This document shows, piece by piece, positions 16,758-25,352 of a stretch of DNA of 42,677 nt. The notes beneath the pieces are model-generated. The model was not told where the DNA came from, searched no databases, and saw nothing but the letters and a program-made list of their open reading frames with translations. Location of the stretch: assembly GCA_944371995.1 (NCBI GenBank), contig CALVYD010000013.1, forward strand, positions 1 through 42,677, read 5' to 3'. Source of the DNA: an uncultured Bacilli bacterium (GTDB lineage: Bacteria > Bacillota_I > Bacilli_A > RF39 > UBA660). The translations under genes and the position numbers were made by a program. How positions within the stretch are numbered: position 1 is the stretch's first letter; every line of letters starts with the position of its first letter.

Positions 16758-18473
16758 ATGGGAAAAAGAGATTGGGGCTTGGTTAAGAAAATAGGTTTGG
16801 TAGTACTGTTTTTATTAGTGATTAGTGGACTTTCTTATGGTGCGGTTGTCTTTATTCGTGGATTAAACGAAAAGATAGTAGAAAGTCAGTTGAATGATGA
16901 AGACTGGTTGTCTAGTAATGTGAGGCTAGTCAAGAATGGTAGTTTAGGTAAAAATATTTATTCTGTAAGTAAACCTGATGCGGTAGAAGTATTCGATATG
17001 GTTTATCAAGATGTTATTCAAGATAAGTTGGATGTGTTACTTGAAGATGAGTATTCTTTTGATGATCCATTAATGATTTATAATCTTTATGGAACCAATA
17101 CGTTAGGACTTAATTTATATTTTACTACTGATCAAGAGAGTGAAGTATCTTATACTATTCATGTTGATGATAAAGATATTAAAGATTTTTCTAGGACTTT
17201 ATCTAATGGGGAAGAAGGAAATCTTACTAAAAAACATGCTTATCAGTTAATTGGATTGATTGCAGGAGAAAAGAATAACGTTACGTTAACTTTAAAAGAT
17301 AAAGATGGAAAAACAATCGATACTAAAGATTTTACCGTTGATTTATCTGATGTTGTTGTTAATGGAGAAAAAAAGTTAAAAGTAACAGAAGGAGATAGTA
17401 AAGAAGAACTTACTAATGGATTATATACGATGCTTGGTAATGATTCTGATGGTCAAGATTATTTAGCGTTATATGATAATGATGGAATTTTAAGAATGGA
17501 AACTGAAATTATTGGATATCGTGCTCATCGTATTCTATTTAGAAATGGTAAGATGTATTATTCTGTATCACAAACTAGAATAGCTGAGGTGAATCCATTA
17601 GGACAAGTTACAGAGATTTATCGTACTGGACATTATTATCTACATCATGATTATGTATTTGATGATGATGGAAATTTAATTGTATTAGCAAATAATACGA
17701 AAAAGGATACGGAAGAAGATTGTATTATTAAGATTGATTTAGATACGAAAGCAGTCACAGAAGTTATTGATTTTGAAGATATGTTTCACTCTTATGTAGA
17801 AACTTGCGAGTTAGATGATTCTAACTTTAGGGATGAGGGTGAAGATGGTCTAGACTGGTTGCATTTAAACTCTATTGTATGGTTAGAAGGTGGAGATGTA
17901 TTATTAAGTAGTCGTGAGACTAGTTCTATTCTTAGAGTTAATAATATAGAAGAAGATCCTGAACTTGTATATATTCTTTCTGATAAGAAAATTTGGGAAG
18001 ATACAGAGTTTAGTAAATATGTATATGATAAAAAAGGTGACTTTAAGATTCAAGCTGGACAACATAGTTTAAATTATGAAGGAACATCTACAGATGGAGT
18101 TTACTATATTACTTTCTTTGATAATAATTATGGTAAGTCTAATTCTCAACCAGATTTTGATTATTCAGAACTTGGTATTGAAAATAAAAAACCATTTGAA
18201 GGAACGGAATCTTATTATTATGTATATAGAGTAGATGAGAATCAGAAGACATTTGAATTAGTAGATAGTTTTTCTGTTCCATATTCTGGTATTGTAAGTA
18301 GTGTACAACCAATGAGTAATGGTAATGTTATTGTTGATTCTGGTACAGCTGGTATTTTTGGTGAATATGATGAGGATCATCATTTAATTAGACAGTTTAA
18401 AGCAAAATTAAATAAATATATGGTGTACCGAGTATTTAAATATACATTTAATGATTTTTGGTTTGAAGGCTAG
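16758..18473 (+). CDS. Arylsulfate sulfotransferase (ASST)-like membrane-anchored protein
   Basis: This 571-residue protein has a single N-terminal membrane anchor (about 12-34) and a large extracytoplasmic part. An N-terminal beta domain (about 100-200) precedes a propeller-like domain with DWLHLNSIVW, LLSSRETSSILRV and QAGQHSLNYEG. These fit the ASST family, which moves sulfate between phenolic compounds through a catalytic histidine. The start is odd. The strong AGGAGG (16722-16727) serves ATG 16733, which opens a different frame of 17 codons. This frame's own first ATG at 16758 has only a weak site. Either a leader peptide couples translation or a one-base shift has moved the true start. 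Confidence 0.8.
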   Translation: MGKRDWGLVKKIGLVVLFLLVISGLSYGAVVFIRGLNEKIVESQLNDEDWLSSNVRLVKNGSLGKNIYSVSKPDAVEVFDMVYQDVIQDKLDVLLEDEYSFDDPLMIYNLYGTNTLGLNLYFTTDQESEVSYTIHVDDKDIKDFSRTLSNGEEGNLTKKHAYQLIGLIAGEKNNVTLTLKDKDGKTIDTKDFTVDLSDVVVNGEKKLKVTEGDSKEELTNGLYTMLGNDSDGQDYLALYDNDGILRMETEIIGYRAHRILFRNGKMYYSVSQTRIAEVNPLGQVTEIYRTGHYYLHHDYVFDDDGNLIVLANNTKKDTEEDCIIKIDLDTKAVTEVIDFEDMFHSYVETCELDDSNFRDEGEDGLDWLHLNSIVWLEGGDVLLSSRETSSILRVNNIEEDPELVYILSDKKIWEDTEFSKYVYDKKGDFKIQAGQHSLNYEGTSTDGVYYITFFDNNYGKSNSQPDFDYSELGIENKKPFEGTESYYYVYRVDENQKTFELVDSFSVPYSGIVSSVQPMSNGNVIVDSGTAGIFGEYDEDHHLIRQFKAKLNKYMVYRVFKYTFNDFWFEG

Positions 18474-18490
18474 TTTTTACTAGTCTTTTT
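18468..18490 (+). terminator. Terminator of the sulfotransferase gene
   Basis: GGCTAGT (18468-18474) pairs with ACTAGTC (18479-18485) around a TTTT loop, followed by a T-run. The stop codon is inside the stem. Confidence 0.7.
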
Positions 18491-18526
18491 CTTTGGTTTA
18501 TATTATAATTAATGTGGTGATTACTT

Positions 18527-19375
18527 ATGAAGTTAGTTGTGAATAAAGATAGTGAATTGTTAGAATATTTATATGAACATTTAGATATGCCTAAAAAGCG
18601 AGTAAAACAGTATTTAGTTCATGGTGCTGTTTATGTGAATGAGGATAGAGTTACACAATATAATTATCCTTTGGTTGCTGGTATGAAGATTATGATTGAT
18701 ACAAACAGTAAGAATTCTAGAAATTTACCTTTTTCTATTATTTTTGAGGATGATCATTTACTTGTTGTGAATAAACCATCAGGTTTACTTACTATTGCGA
18801 CAGAGAAAGAAAAGGAACGTACTTTATATCATATTGTAAGAGATTATGTTGTTTCTAAGAATCCTCATGGACGTATTTTTATTGTTCACCGTCTAGATAA
18901 GGATACTAGTGGTATTGTGTTGTTTGCTAAGGATGAGAAGACGAAGAATCAGTTACAGGAAAATTGGAATGACTATGTTTCTCTTCGGGAATATACAGCA
19001 ATCGTTTGCGGGCATCCTAAAGAGGAGTCAGGACAGATTGTTCAATATTTGAAGGAGACGAAGACCAATTTGGTTTATGTATCTCCTAGGGAAGATGGTA
19101 AGAAGGCTATTACTAATTATTCTGTTTTAAAGACGAATGATAAGTATTCTATGTTGAAAGTTACGATTGAGACTGGTAGAAAGAATCAAATTCGTGTAGC
19201 TTTTGCTAGTAAAAAAATGCCTATTCTAGGGGATAAGAAGTATGGTGAGAAAAGTAAAGTTAACCGTTTATATTTACATGCAAATCGTCTAAAAATTTAT
19301 TATCCAGTTATTAAGAAAGATATTTTATTTGAGACTAGTATTCCTACAGAATTTAAAAAGATGATGCAATCCTAG
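18527..19375 (+). CDS. RluA-family pseudouridine synthase
   Basis: This 282-residue enzyme makes pseudouridine in ribosomal RNA or tRNA. It has an N-terminal S4 RNA-binding domain (about 1-60, PKKRVKQYLVHGAVYVNE) and a catalytic core with the signature HRLDKDTSGIVLF (~124), whose Asp is the nucleophile, then GRKNQIRVAFA near the C-terminal third. It resembles RluD-type enzymes. The exact target site is not readable. A TATAAT (18504-18509) lies just upstream, and nagZ begins 8 bases after the stop, so the two share a message. Confidence 0.9.
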   Translation: MKLVVNKDSELLEYLYEHLDMPKKRVKQYLVHGAVYVNEDRVTQYNYPLVAGMKIMIDTNSKNSRNLPFSIIFEDDHLLVVNKPSGLLTIATEKEKERTLYHIVRDYVVSKNPHGRIFIVHRLDKDTSGIVLFAKDEKTKNQLQENWNDYVSLREYTAIVCGHPKEESGQIVQYLKETKTNLVYVSPREDGKKAITNYSVLKTNDKYSMLKVTIETGRKNQIRVAFASKKMPILGDKKYGEKSKVNRLYLHANRLKIYYPVIKKDILFETSIPTEFKKMMQS

Positions 19376-19383
19376 GTGATAGT

Positions 19384-20547
19384 ATGAAAAAAATAATTTT
19401 TATTCTTGTTGTATTGATGGTAGGTTTTGTTTGTTTTTCTATTTATAGACATCCTTTTACTAGTGAGAATATTGATGAGGTTTCCTGTGATGAGTTATTT
19501 TGTCAATATTATAGTGATGCAGATGATATTCTATCTACGATGAGTTTAGGAGAGAAGATTGGACAGCTATTTTTTGTTAGATTTGATGAAAGTGCTGCGG
19601 AGGGACAAATAGAGACTTATCATCTTGGTGGATATGTATTGTTTGCGAAAGATTTTTTAAACCAGACAAAGGAGAGTATTTCTTCTTTACTACAACATTT
19701 ACAGGAAGTAAGTAAGGTTCCTCTTGCTTTTGCGGTTGATGAAGAGGGAGGAAGTGTTACTAGAGTTAGTAGATATCCGGCTTTTCGGGAGTCTAAGTTT
19801 TTATCGCCAAAGGAGATTTATGCTACTGGCGGATATGATGCACTTGAGAGTACTGAAAAAGAAAAGGGTGAGTTACTACTTAGTCTTGGTATTCATGTCA
19901 ATTTAGCACCAGTTGCGGATGTTTCTACTAATTCTGATGATTTTATTTACGATAGAAGTTTTGGAAAAGATGCCAAAGAGACAGCTACTTATGTAGGAAA
20001 GATGGTAGATTATGCTAATGAAGTTGGAATTTCTTCTTGTTTAAAACATTTTCCTGGTTACGGAAATAATTCTGATACTCATACAGGTAGTGCGATTGAT
20101 AATCGTAGTTATGAGAGTTTTCTAGAGTCTGACTTTTTACCATTTGAAGCGGGAATTAAAGAGAAAGTACCTATGGTCTTGGTATCACATAATATTATGA
20201 CAGCAGTAGATTCTAAGTATCCCAGTTCTTTAAGTCAAAAAGTTATTTCTATTTTACGAGATGAACTTGATTTTTCTGGTATTGTTATTACTGATGATTT
20301 AGCCATGGGAGCAATTGATCAATATCGTAATCAGGAGTGTGTTACTTGTCTTGCGGTTAATGCTGGAAATGATGTTATGATTGTTAGCGATATTGAGCAA
20401 GCTTATCAAGAACTTATGGATGCGGTTAAAAATAAGGAAGTATCTATTAAGAAAATTAATAAAGCAGTTAAAAGAATTTTAGCATGGAAACTTGCTTATC
20501 ATATGATAGATAAAGATAGTATTTCTAATGATTTTAATTATGAATAA
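19384..20547 (+). CDS. nagZ: Beta-N-acetylhexosaminidase, glycoside hydrolase family 3 (NagZ-like)
   Basis: This 387-residue enzyme has an N-terminal hydrophobic segment (about 3-20), so it is exported or anchored. It removes N-acetylglucosamine from cell-wall fragments. GH3 features: EKIGQLFFVRF, the loop DEEGGSVTRV, KHFPGYGNNSDTHTG (the His-Asp acid/base dyad typical of NagZ) and ITDDLAMGAI with the nucleophile Asp. It lacks the extra C-terminal domain of larger Bacillus NagZ proteins. Recycling of peptidoglycan is inferred from family. Confidence 0.88.
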   Translation: MKKIIFILVVLMVGFVCFSIYRHPFTSENIDEVSCDELFCQYYSDADDILSTMSLGEKIGQLFFVRFDESAAEGQIETYHLGGYVLFAKDFLNQTKESISSLLQHLQEVSKVPLAFAVDEEGGSVTRVSRYPAFRESKFLSPKEIYATGGYDALESTEKEKGELLLSLGIHVNLAPVADVSTNSDDFIYDRSFGKDAKETATYVGKMVDYANEVGISSCLKHFPGYGNNSDTHTGSAIDNRSYESFLESDFLPFEAGIKEKVPMVLVSHNIMTAVDSKYPSSLSQKVISILRDELDFSGIVITDDLAMGAIDQYRNQECVTCLAVNAGNDVMIVSDIEQAYQELMDAVKNKEVSIKKINKAVKRILAWKLAYHMIDKDSISNDFNYE

Positions 20548-20551
20548 AATG

Positions 20552-20580
20552 TTGACAACTGCATAAAATAGTAGTAAGAT
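20552..20580 (+). promoter_or_regulatory. Promoter of the asparagine T-box operon
   Basis: A consensus -35 TTGACA (20552-20557) is followed by a 17-base spacer and TAAGAT (20575-20580). The start is predicted near 20587. Confidence 0.75.
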
Positions 20581-20586
20581 TAATTT

Positions 20587-20870
20587 ATCTTTTTTAAAAT
20601 GTTGAAGAAAAGAAGTAACTATTCTCAACTTTTAGTAGAGAGCTTGTGGCTGGTGAAAACAAGTAAAAGCGAATAGTGAATAACATTTCTGAGTGCTTAA
20701 AGAATTAAGTAGACTAAGCCGGTTGCAGACCGTTATATTTGCTAGATTTGATAGAATCGAAAAAGTGATTATAGAGAAATAATAACCTTTATAATAAATT
20801 GGGTGGCACCGCGGAAGACTAGTTTCGTCCCATAGTACTAATTGTATTATGGTACGGACTAGTCTTTTTC
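20587..20870 (+). promoter_or_regulatory. T-box leader, asparagine-specific
   Basis: Stem I is ACTATTC paired with GAATAGT, with the distal GGCTGGTGAAAAC element. The specifier loop reads GAAT-AAC-A, with AAC (Asn) at 20682-20684. The T-box GGGTGGCACCGCG (20801-20813) contains UGGC (20804-20807), complementary to the GCCA end of the tRNA-Asn gene at 335-411. The terminator pairs AAGACTAGT (20815-20823) with ACTAGTCTT (20858-20866), then T-run. Uncharged tRNA-Asn should favour read-through into the deacylase gene and asnS. Confidence 0.92.
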
Positions 20871-20896
20871 ATTTATTATTTAAAGGAGGATTTATT

Positions 20897-21508
20897 ATGT
20901 TAAATGCAAGTTTTTCAAAGCTTGATGTATTAGGGACTGATGTTATTTTATCACGTGAACAGTCTCATAAAATTGAAATGACTAAGAAAGCTATGAAGTT
21001 TTGTTGCTTTCTGGAAAGTAATGGTATTACTTATGATTATTGTTTTAGACATCCTGAAACGGTAGGTTGTGTAGATTATCATCGTTTTGAAAGTTATTTA
21101 GATGGTGATTATTTTGTAGGAAAACATTTGTTATTGCAAGAGAGGAAAGGAGATAAGAATAAGTTTTTAGTAATTACTGATAGTTCTAAGCAAGTAGATT
21201 TAAATGACTTGCGTGAAAAACTTGATTGTCGTAAGTTGGAGTTTGTTGGAGAAGAAGAGATGAAGTCTTTAATTTGTACTACTCCTGGAAATGTATCTAT
21301 ATTTCATTTGATGTATGATACTAAACATGAAATACAGTTAGTTATAGATCAAGAATTATTAGCTGCTGATGAAGTTGCTTTTCATCCATTATATAATGGT
21401 ATGAGTATTTTTATGAAACCTGATCAGTGTTTTAAGTTTTTATCCTATATTGATAGAGTTGCTATGGTGTTACCAATTGCGTCTCGTGGAAAAGTTTTAC
21501 AAAAATAA
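20897..21508 (+). CDS. YbaK/PrdX-like aminoacyl-tRNA deacylase
   Basis: This 203-residue protein of the YbaK / prolyl-tRNA-synthetase-editing-domain family hydrolyses mischarged aminoacyl-tRNA in trans. Visible features are GKHLLLQ with K76 at the place of the family's essential lysine, the motif TTPGNVSIFHL, and FHPLYNGMSI near the C-terminus, as in PrdX/ProXp proteins. The AAGGAGGA site (20883-20890) sets ATG 20897. A longer in-frame start at 20849 lies in the T-box terminator and is rejected. Its place between the Asn T-box and asnS is unusual for a family best known for proline or alanine tRNAs. Confidence 0.85.
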   Translation: MLNASFSKLDVLGTDVILSREQSHKIEMTKKAMKFCCFLESNGITYDYCFRHPETVGCVDYHRFESYLDGDYFVGKHLLLQERKGDKNKFLVITDSSKQVDLNDLREKLDCRKLEFVGEEEMKSLICTTPGNVSIFHLMYDTKHEIQLVIDQELLAADEVAFHPLYNGMSIFMKPDQCFKFLSYIDRVAMVLPIASRGKVLQK

Positions 21509-21517
21509 GGGAATCGA

Positions 21518-21526
21518 TGTTATACT
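21518..21526 (+). promoter_or_regulatory. Possible internal promoter of asnS
   Basis: TGTTATACT is an extended -10 just after the deacylase stop, 18 bases before the asnS start. A matching -35 is not seen. If active it would give some asnS transcription that bypasses the T-box. Confidence 0.4.
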
Positions 21527-21544
21527 AATAGAGGAGGAATAATT

Positions 21545-22927
21545 ATGATAATTGATGCGAAAGAGTTATATGAAAAAATAGAAGATTATATGGAGAAAGA
21601 TGTTACTATCCAAGGATGGATTCGTAATCATCGTAGACAAAAAGAGTTTGGATTTATTGATTTTTCTGATGGTACTTGTTTTAATCATATTCAAGTTGTC
21701 TATGATGATAAGTTAGATGAGTTTGATGATATTCAGAAATATCATGTTGGTAGTGCTATTGAAGTTTTGGGAAAGGTAGTAGAGTCTCCTAAAGAAGGAC
21801 AGGCTTTTGAGATTCAAGCTAGTAAGGTAACTTTACTTGGAGATTGTCCAGAGGATTATCCTATTCAACCTAAGAAGCATTCTCGTGAGTTTTTAAGAGA
21901 ACAAGCTTATCTTAGACCTAGAACAAATCTTTTTCAGGCAGTATTTCGTGTGAGAAGTGTTGCTGCTTATGCGATTCATAAGTATTTTCAAGAAAGAGGC
22001 TACGTTTATTTCCACGCTCCACTTATTACAGCTAGTGATTGTGAAGGAGCTGGAGAAATGTTTCATGTTACTTGTATGGACTTAGAAAATATTCCTAAAG
22101 TGGATGGTCAAGTTGATTATAGTAAAGATATGTTTTCTAAACCTGCTTCTTTAACTGTTTCTGGTCAGTTAGAAGCGGAAACATTTGCATTAGCTTATAA
22201 GAAGACTTATACTTTTGGACCTACTTTTAGAGCAGAAAATTCTAATACTAAAGTACATGCTAATGAGTTTTGGATGATTGAACCTGAGATTGCTTTTTGT
22301 GATTTAGAGGGTGATATGGAAATTATGGAAGAGATGTTAAAATATGTAGTTAGTTATGTATTAGAGCATTGTAAAGATGAAATGGAATTTTTAGATAAAT
22401 TTGTAGAGAAAGGGTTACTTGATAAACTTACTAAGTTAGTTAAATCTAAATTTACAAGAGTTACTCATAAAGAAGTTATCGATATATTACAAAAAGCAGA
22501 TGTTTCCTGGGAATTTGAACCAAAACAGGGTGAAGATATTGCAAAAGAACATGAAAAATATATTACTGAATACTTTGATGGACCTGTATTTATCACTGAC
22601 TGGCCAAAGGATATTAAAGCTTTCTATATGAAGCAAAATTCAGATGGAGAAACGGTTGCGGCAGTAGATCTTGAAGTACCAGGAGCTGGTGAAATCATGG
22701 GAGGAAGTCAAAGAGAAGAAGACTATGAAAAATTAGTTTCTCGTATGAAGGAGTTAGATATGGATATGGATGAATTAGATTGGTATATCAACCTTCGTAA
22801 GTTTGGTGGTTGTGTTCATTCTGGATTTGGTATGGGATTTGAACGTTTACTAATCTATTTAACAGGTGTTGAAAATATTCGTGATGTTATTCCTTATCCT
22901 AGAACTCCAGGTAATTGTGATTTTTAA
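21545..22927 (+). CDS. asnS: Asparaginyl-tRNA synthetase
   Basis: This 460-residue class IIb synthetase charges tRNA-Asn. It has an N-terminal OB-fold anticodon-binding domain (about 15-105, VTIQGWIRNHR). The catalytic domain has motif 2 in FRAENSNTKVHANEFWMIEPE and motif 3 in GFGMGFERLLIYLTG, ending in the conserved ENIRDVIPYPRTPG. Length and C-terminus are standard. GGAGGAA lies just before the start. It is controlled by the Asn T-box together with the upstream deacylase gene. Confidence 0.96.
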   Translation: MIIDAKELYEKIEDYMEKDVTIQGWIRNHRRQKEFGFIDFSDGTCFNHIQVVYDDKLDEFDDIQKYHVGSAIEVLGKVVESPKEGQAFEIQASKVTLLGDCPEDYPIQPKKHSREFLREQAYLRPRTNLFQAVFRVRSVAAYAIHKYFQERGYVYFHAPLITASDCEGAGEMFHVTCMDLENIPKVDGQVDYSKDMFSKPASLTVSGQLEAETFALAYKKTYTFGPTFRAENSNTKVHANEFWMIEPEIAFCDLEGDMEIMEEMLKYVVSYVLEHCKDEMEFLDKFVEKGLLDKLTKLVKSKFTRVTHKEVIDILQKADVSWEFEPKQGEDIAKEHEKYITEYFDGPVFITDWPKDIKAFYMKQNSDGETVAAVDLEVPGAGEIMGGSQREEDYEKLVSRMKELDMDMDELDWYINLRKFGGCVHSGFGMGFERLLIYLTGVENIRDVIPYPRTPGNCDF

Positions 22928-22960
22928 GTTTACAGTAAAGTCTGTAAACTTTTCTTTTTT
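22927..22960 (+). terminator. Terminator of asnS
   Basis: AGTTTACAG (22927-22935) pairs perfectly with CTGTAAACT (22942-22950), followed by a T-rich tract. Confidence 0.85.
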
Positions 22961-23013
22961 CCGTATTTTATTATCATATGACTTTTACAAGTAATGTTAA
23001 TTGGTTAAACTTA

Positions 23014-23022
23014 TGCTATAAT
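23014..23022 (+). promoter_or_regulatory. Extended -10 promoter
   Basis: TGCTATAAT matches TGnTATAAT perfectly. No good -35 is seen. It should serve the paralogous pair at 23071-24564. Confidence 0.5.
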
Positions 23023-23070
23023 TGTAGGTAATAGAAAAGAGTGTTAATTGTTAGATAGGAGAAAAATAAA

Positions 23071-23610
23071 ATGGATTATGAAAATATTAATGAAGATGAA
23101 CCTTCAGTAGTACATAATGAATATGATTATTCTAATGTTGTGCCAACTATTGAAAGTATTACTTATCTGGCACAATATTTGTCTAGTGTATATAAACAAT
23201 TTATATCTTTAGTTGAAGAAGATCAAAAAAAGAATGAGCAATTTAAGGAAGAATATAGACACTATAGTTTTAAGAGAATGTTTAGTGAACGTTTTACAAT
23301 AACTATTATGCAAAAAAGTTTTAGTACTATTACTTGTAAGGATTTTACTTCATTTCAAAGTGCTATTAGTGATGGTAATGTGAATAATGTTAGATCTTTA
23401 GATATTGTTATGCAATTGGATTATAGACGTGGCGTTGGTAATAATTTAGTCGATCATGAAAATTTATTTCATATTATATTTAAGCCTTATGAAATTACAT
23501 TTACTAGAAAATCTAGTCATAATGAGTTTCAAATGAATCAAATTGAAAAAGATGTTAAAGATATTTTTAGTCAAATTCCTGCTTTAAATACGATTTTTTG
23601 TACAAAATAG
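23071..23610 (+). CDS. Unknown protein, soluble member of a tandem paralogue pair
   Basis: This 179-residue protein has no membrane segment or signal peptide, and I do not recognise it. The N-terminal 60 residues are acidic and helical. The rest (about 62-170) alternates strand-like segments (FTITIM, RSLDIVMQLDY, IIFKPYEITFTR) and ends in an amphipathic helix. The same order appears in residues 45-150 of the next protein, so both probably share one domain. The two genes are 24 bases apart and form one unit. Confidence 0.75.
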   Translation: MDYENINEDEPSVVHNEYDYSNVVPTIESITYLAQYLSSVYKQFISLVEEDQKKNEQFKEEYRHYSFKRMFSERFTITIMQKSFSTITCKDFTSFQSAISDGNVNNVRSLDIVMQLDYRRGVGNNLVDHENLFHIIFKPYEITFTRKSSHNEFQMNQIEKDVKDIFSQIPALNTIFCTK

Positions 23611-23634
23611 TATGAGACAATTGGAGGTATTCGT

Positions 23635-24564
23635 ATGTATAATGATACAATAAAAGTTGCTAATAAAATAATTTCTTATGATGACTTATTCGAAATTTTT
23701 TCTTTCATGAATGAGAAATTGTTATATTATAAAAAAATATTTCATCAAGAAGAAATGAAAAATAAAATGCTTGAATATCGTTATCAAACATGGACGTTTC
23801 AAGATAGTGATAGCAGTTTAATGTTTAATGTAAGTTTTTATGATGATACTAGTATTAAGTTTGATAATTATAATAATTTTTTGACTGCTTTTAATAATAG
23901 GCTAGATGAAATAAAATATATTAGGGTACATTTTCGTCTTTCTTATAGTGTTTCTTTGTCTGATGGAAAAAAAGAATATTATAATCAACATATTAGTATG
24001 GATATTTTTGAGACAAAAATGAATATTGATGTTTCTTTAAGTAGTATTGATAAAAAAATTGATGATGTTTATCAGCTTATTAAAAAGAAAATATTAACTG
24101 CTCCTGAAAAATATGATGTTGTTGTTAGAAAGAAAAGTATTATTAGTTTTGTTGTCGAATTAGCTATAGGATTGATACCTGCTTTAATTATTACTACATT
24201 GTTATTATTTATCTCTAATATCAGACAATTATTTGTAACTAGTTATGTTCTTTATCCAATATGTTGTTTCATGTTAGCTTTTTTGATTGGTAAAGTAATA
24301 GGGTCTATGAAAATAGATGATTTATATCAGAATATTATTCCTGAAAAAAAATACGTTGGATATGATTCTACTAATTATAGAAGTATTTATAAAGATGATA
24401 TTGATAAATATGTACAAACTAGTGAAATTTTAATTGGTAAAAATGTTGATAATTTAAAATGTAGAGATAAAATAATGAAGTATTATAATAAATATAAAAA
24501 ATATATTCCTATTGAATTAGGTGTGTTAGTTTTCATATCTATTTTGGTATTATTTTTAGGATAA
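23635..24564 (+). CDS. Unknown membrane protein, paralogue of the upstream gene
   Basis: This 309-residue protein has an N-terminal half with the same strand/helix pattern as the gene before it (LMFNVSFYDD, IRVHFRLSYSVS, SMDIFETKMNIDV, then a helix). Two hydrophobic segments follow at about 170-195 and 200-220, then a charged stretch and a final membrane segment (about 290-308). It may hold the shared domain at the membrane. No family is recognised. GGAGGT lies before the start. Confidence 0.75.
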   Translation: MYNDTIKVANKIISYDDLFEIFSFMNEKLLYYKKIFHQEEMKNKMLEYRYQTWTFQDSDSSLMFNVSFYDDTSIKFDNYNNFLTAFNNRLDEIKYIRVHFRLSYSVSLSDGKKEYYNQHISMDIFETKMNIDVSLSSIDKKIDDVYQLIKKKILTAPEKYDVVVRKKSIISFVVELAIGLIPALIITTLLLFISNIRQLFVTSYVLYPICCFMLAFLIGKVIGSMKIDDLYQNIIPEKKYVGYDSTNYRSIYKDDIDKYVQTSEILIGKNVDNLKCRDKIMKYYNKYKKYIPIELGVLVFISILVLFLG

Positions 24565-24632
24565 ATAAAGAGATTTGGTGTTTTATAGAATATTTTTCAG
24601 ATTTTAGACCATTCTAAAAATGGGAGGGAAAT

Positions 24633-25241
24633 ATGAAAAATATAGTAAAAATAATTTTTGTTGGCATGTTGTTATTGCTTGTTGCAGGTTGTGGTAATAA
24701 TATGAGTACTCCAACTAATAAGGTAGAAGAGTTTCTAGGCAAATATCAATCTATGGATGAGGATGTTTTGGTTCAATTAGATCAAGTGATTGCTAAAGAC
24801 GATACTATGAATGACGATCAAAAAGATAAATATAAGGCGTTAATGGAAAAACAATATCAGAATTTATCATATAAAATAGAAAATGAGGATTTAGAAGGAG
24901 ACAGTGCTACTGTTGATGTAGAGATAGAAGTTTTGGATTATGCTACTACTGTTTCTAAAGCACAAGAATATTATAATGATCATAAAGATGAAATAGAGGA
25001 GAAGTATAAAGAGAAAAAAGAAGATAATGATAATGTAGTAGAGGATGCAGTTGATGATACTTTACAAGCAGCAGAAGAGAGTGCAGCTTATATTAATTAT
25101 AAATTAGAAGAGTTAGAAACAGCTAATGATACTGTTACTTATACCATAACCTTTTATTTAACAAAAGAAGATGGATCCTGGGTATTACAAGATATTTCTG
25201 ATTTAGATAGAAAAAAACTTCACGGTTTATATGAAGGATAG
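24633..25241 (+). CDS. Lipoprotein of unknown function
   Basis: This 202-residue protein has a clear lipoprotein signal: MKNIVK, a hydrophobic core and lipobox LVAGC with Cys20. The mature part is acidic, with a helical stretch rich in Lys and Glu (about 115-150) and a C-terminal strand-rich end (TVTYTITFYLTKEDGSWVLQDI) that recalls the DUF4878/NTF2-like fold of other Gram-positive lipoproteins. GGGAGGG provides the ribosome site. A small hairpin TTTTAGA-CCAT-TCTAAAA (24602-24619) sits just before it without a T-run. Confidence 0.85.
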   Translation: MKNIVKIIFVGMLLLLVAGCGNNMSTPTNKVEEFLGKYQSMDEDVLVQLDQVIAKDDTMNDDQKDKYKALMEKQYQNLSYKIENEDLEGDSATVDVEIEVLDYATTVSKAQEYYNDHKDEIEEKYKEKKEDNDNVVEDAVDDTLQAAEESAAYINYKLEELETANDTVTYTITFYLTKEDGSWVLQDISDLDRKKLHGLYEG

Positions 25242-25266
25242 ATATTATAGGTATCTATTCTCTTTT
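25236..25266 (+). terminator. Terminator of the lipoprotein gene
   Basis: ATAGATA (25238-25244) pairs with TATCTAT (25252-25258), followed by a T-rich tract. The stop codon is inside the stem. Confidence 0.6.
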
Positions 25267-25318
25267 AAAAAAAATCTCTAAAAAAGTTATAAATTGACTT
25301 TTTTTTTAGTTTGTAATT

Positions 25319-25327
25319 TGTTATACT
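25319..25327 (+). promoter_or_regulatory. Extended -10 promoter of the HerA-like gene
   Basis: TGTTATACT lies 26 bases before the ATG. A good TTGACT (25294-25299) lies upstream but the 22-base spacing is too long to be its -35. Confidence 0.45.
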
Positions 25328-25352
25328 AGTTAATAGAATAGAGGGTGTTAGC

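Noticed and set aside
20849..20896. Longer start for the YbaK-like gene
   Set aside because: It lies inside the T-box terminator, and ATG 20897 has a strong ribosome site.
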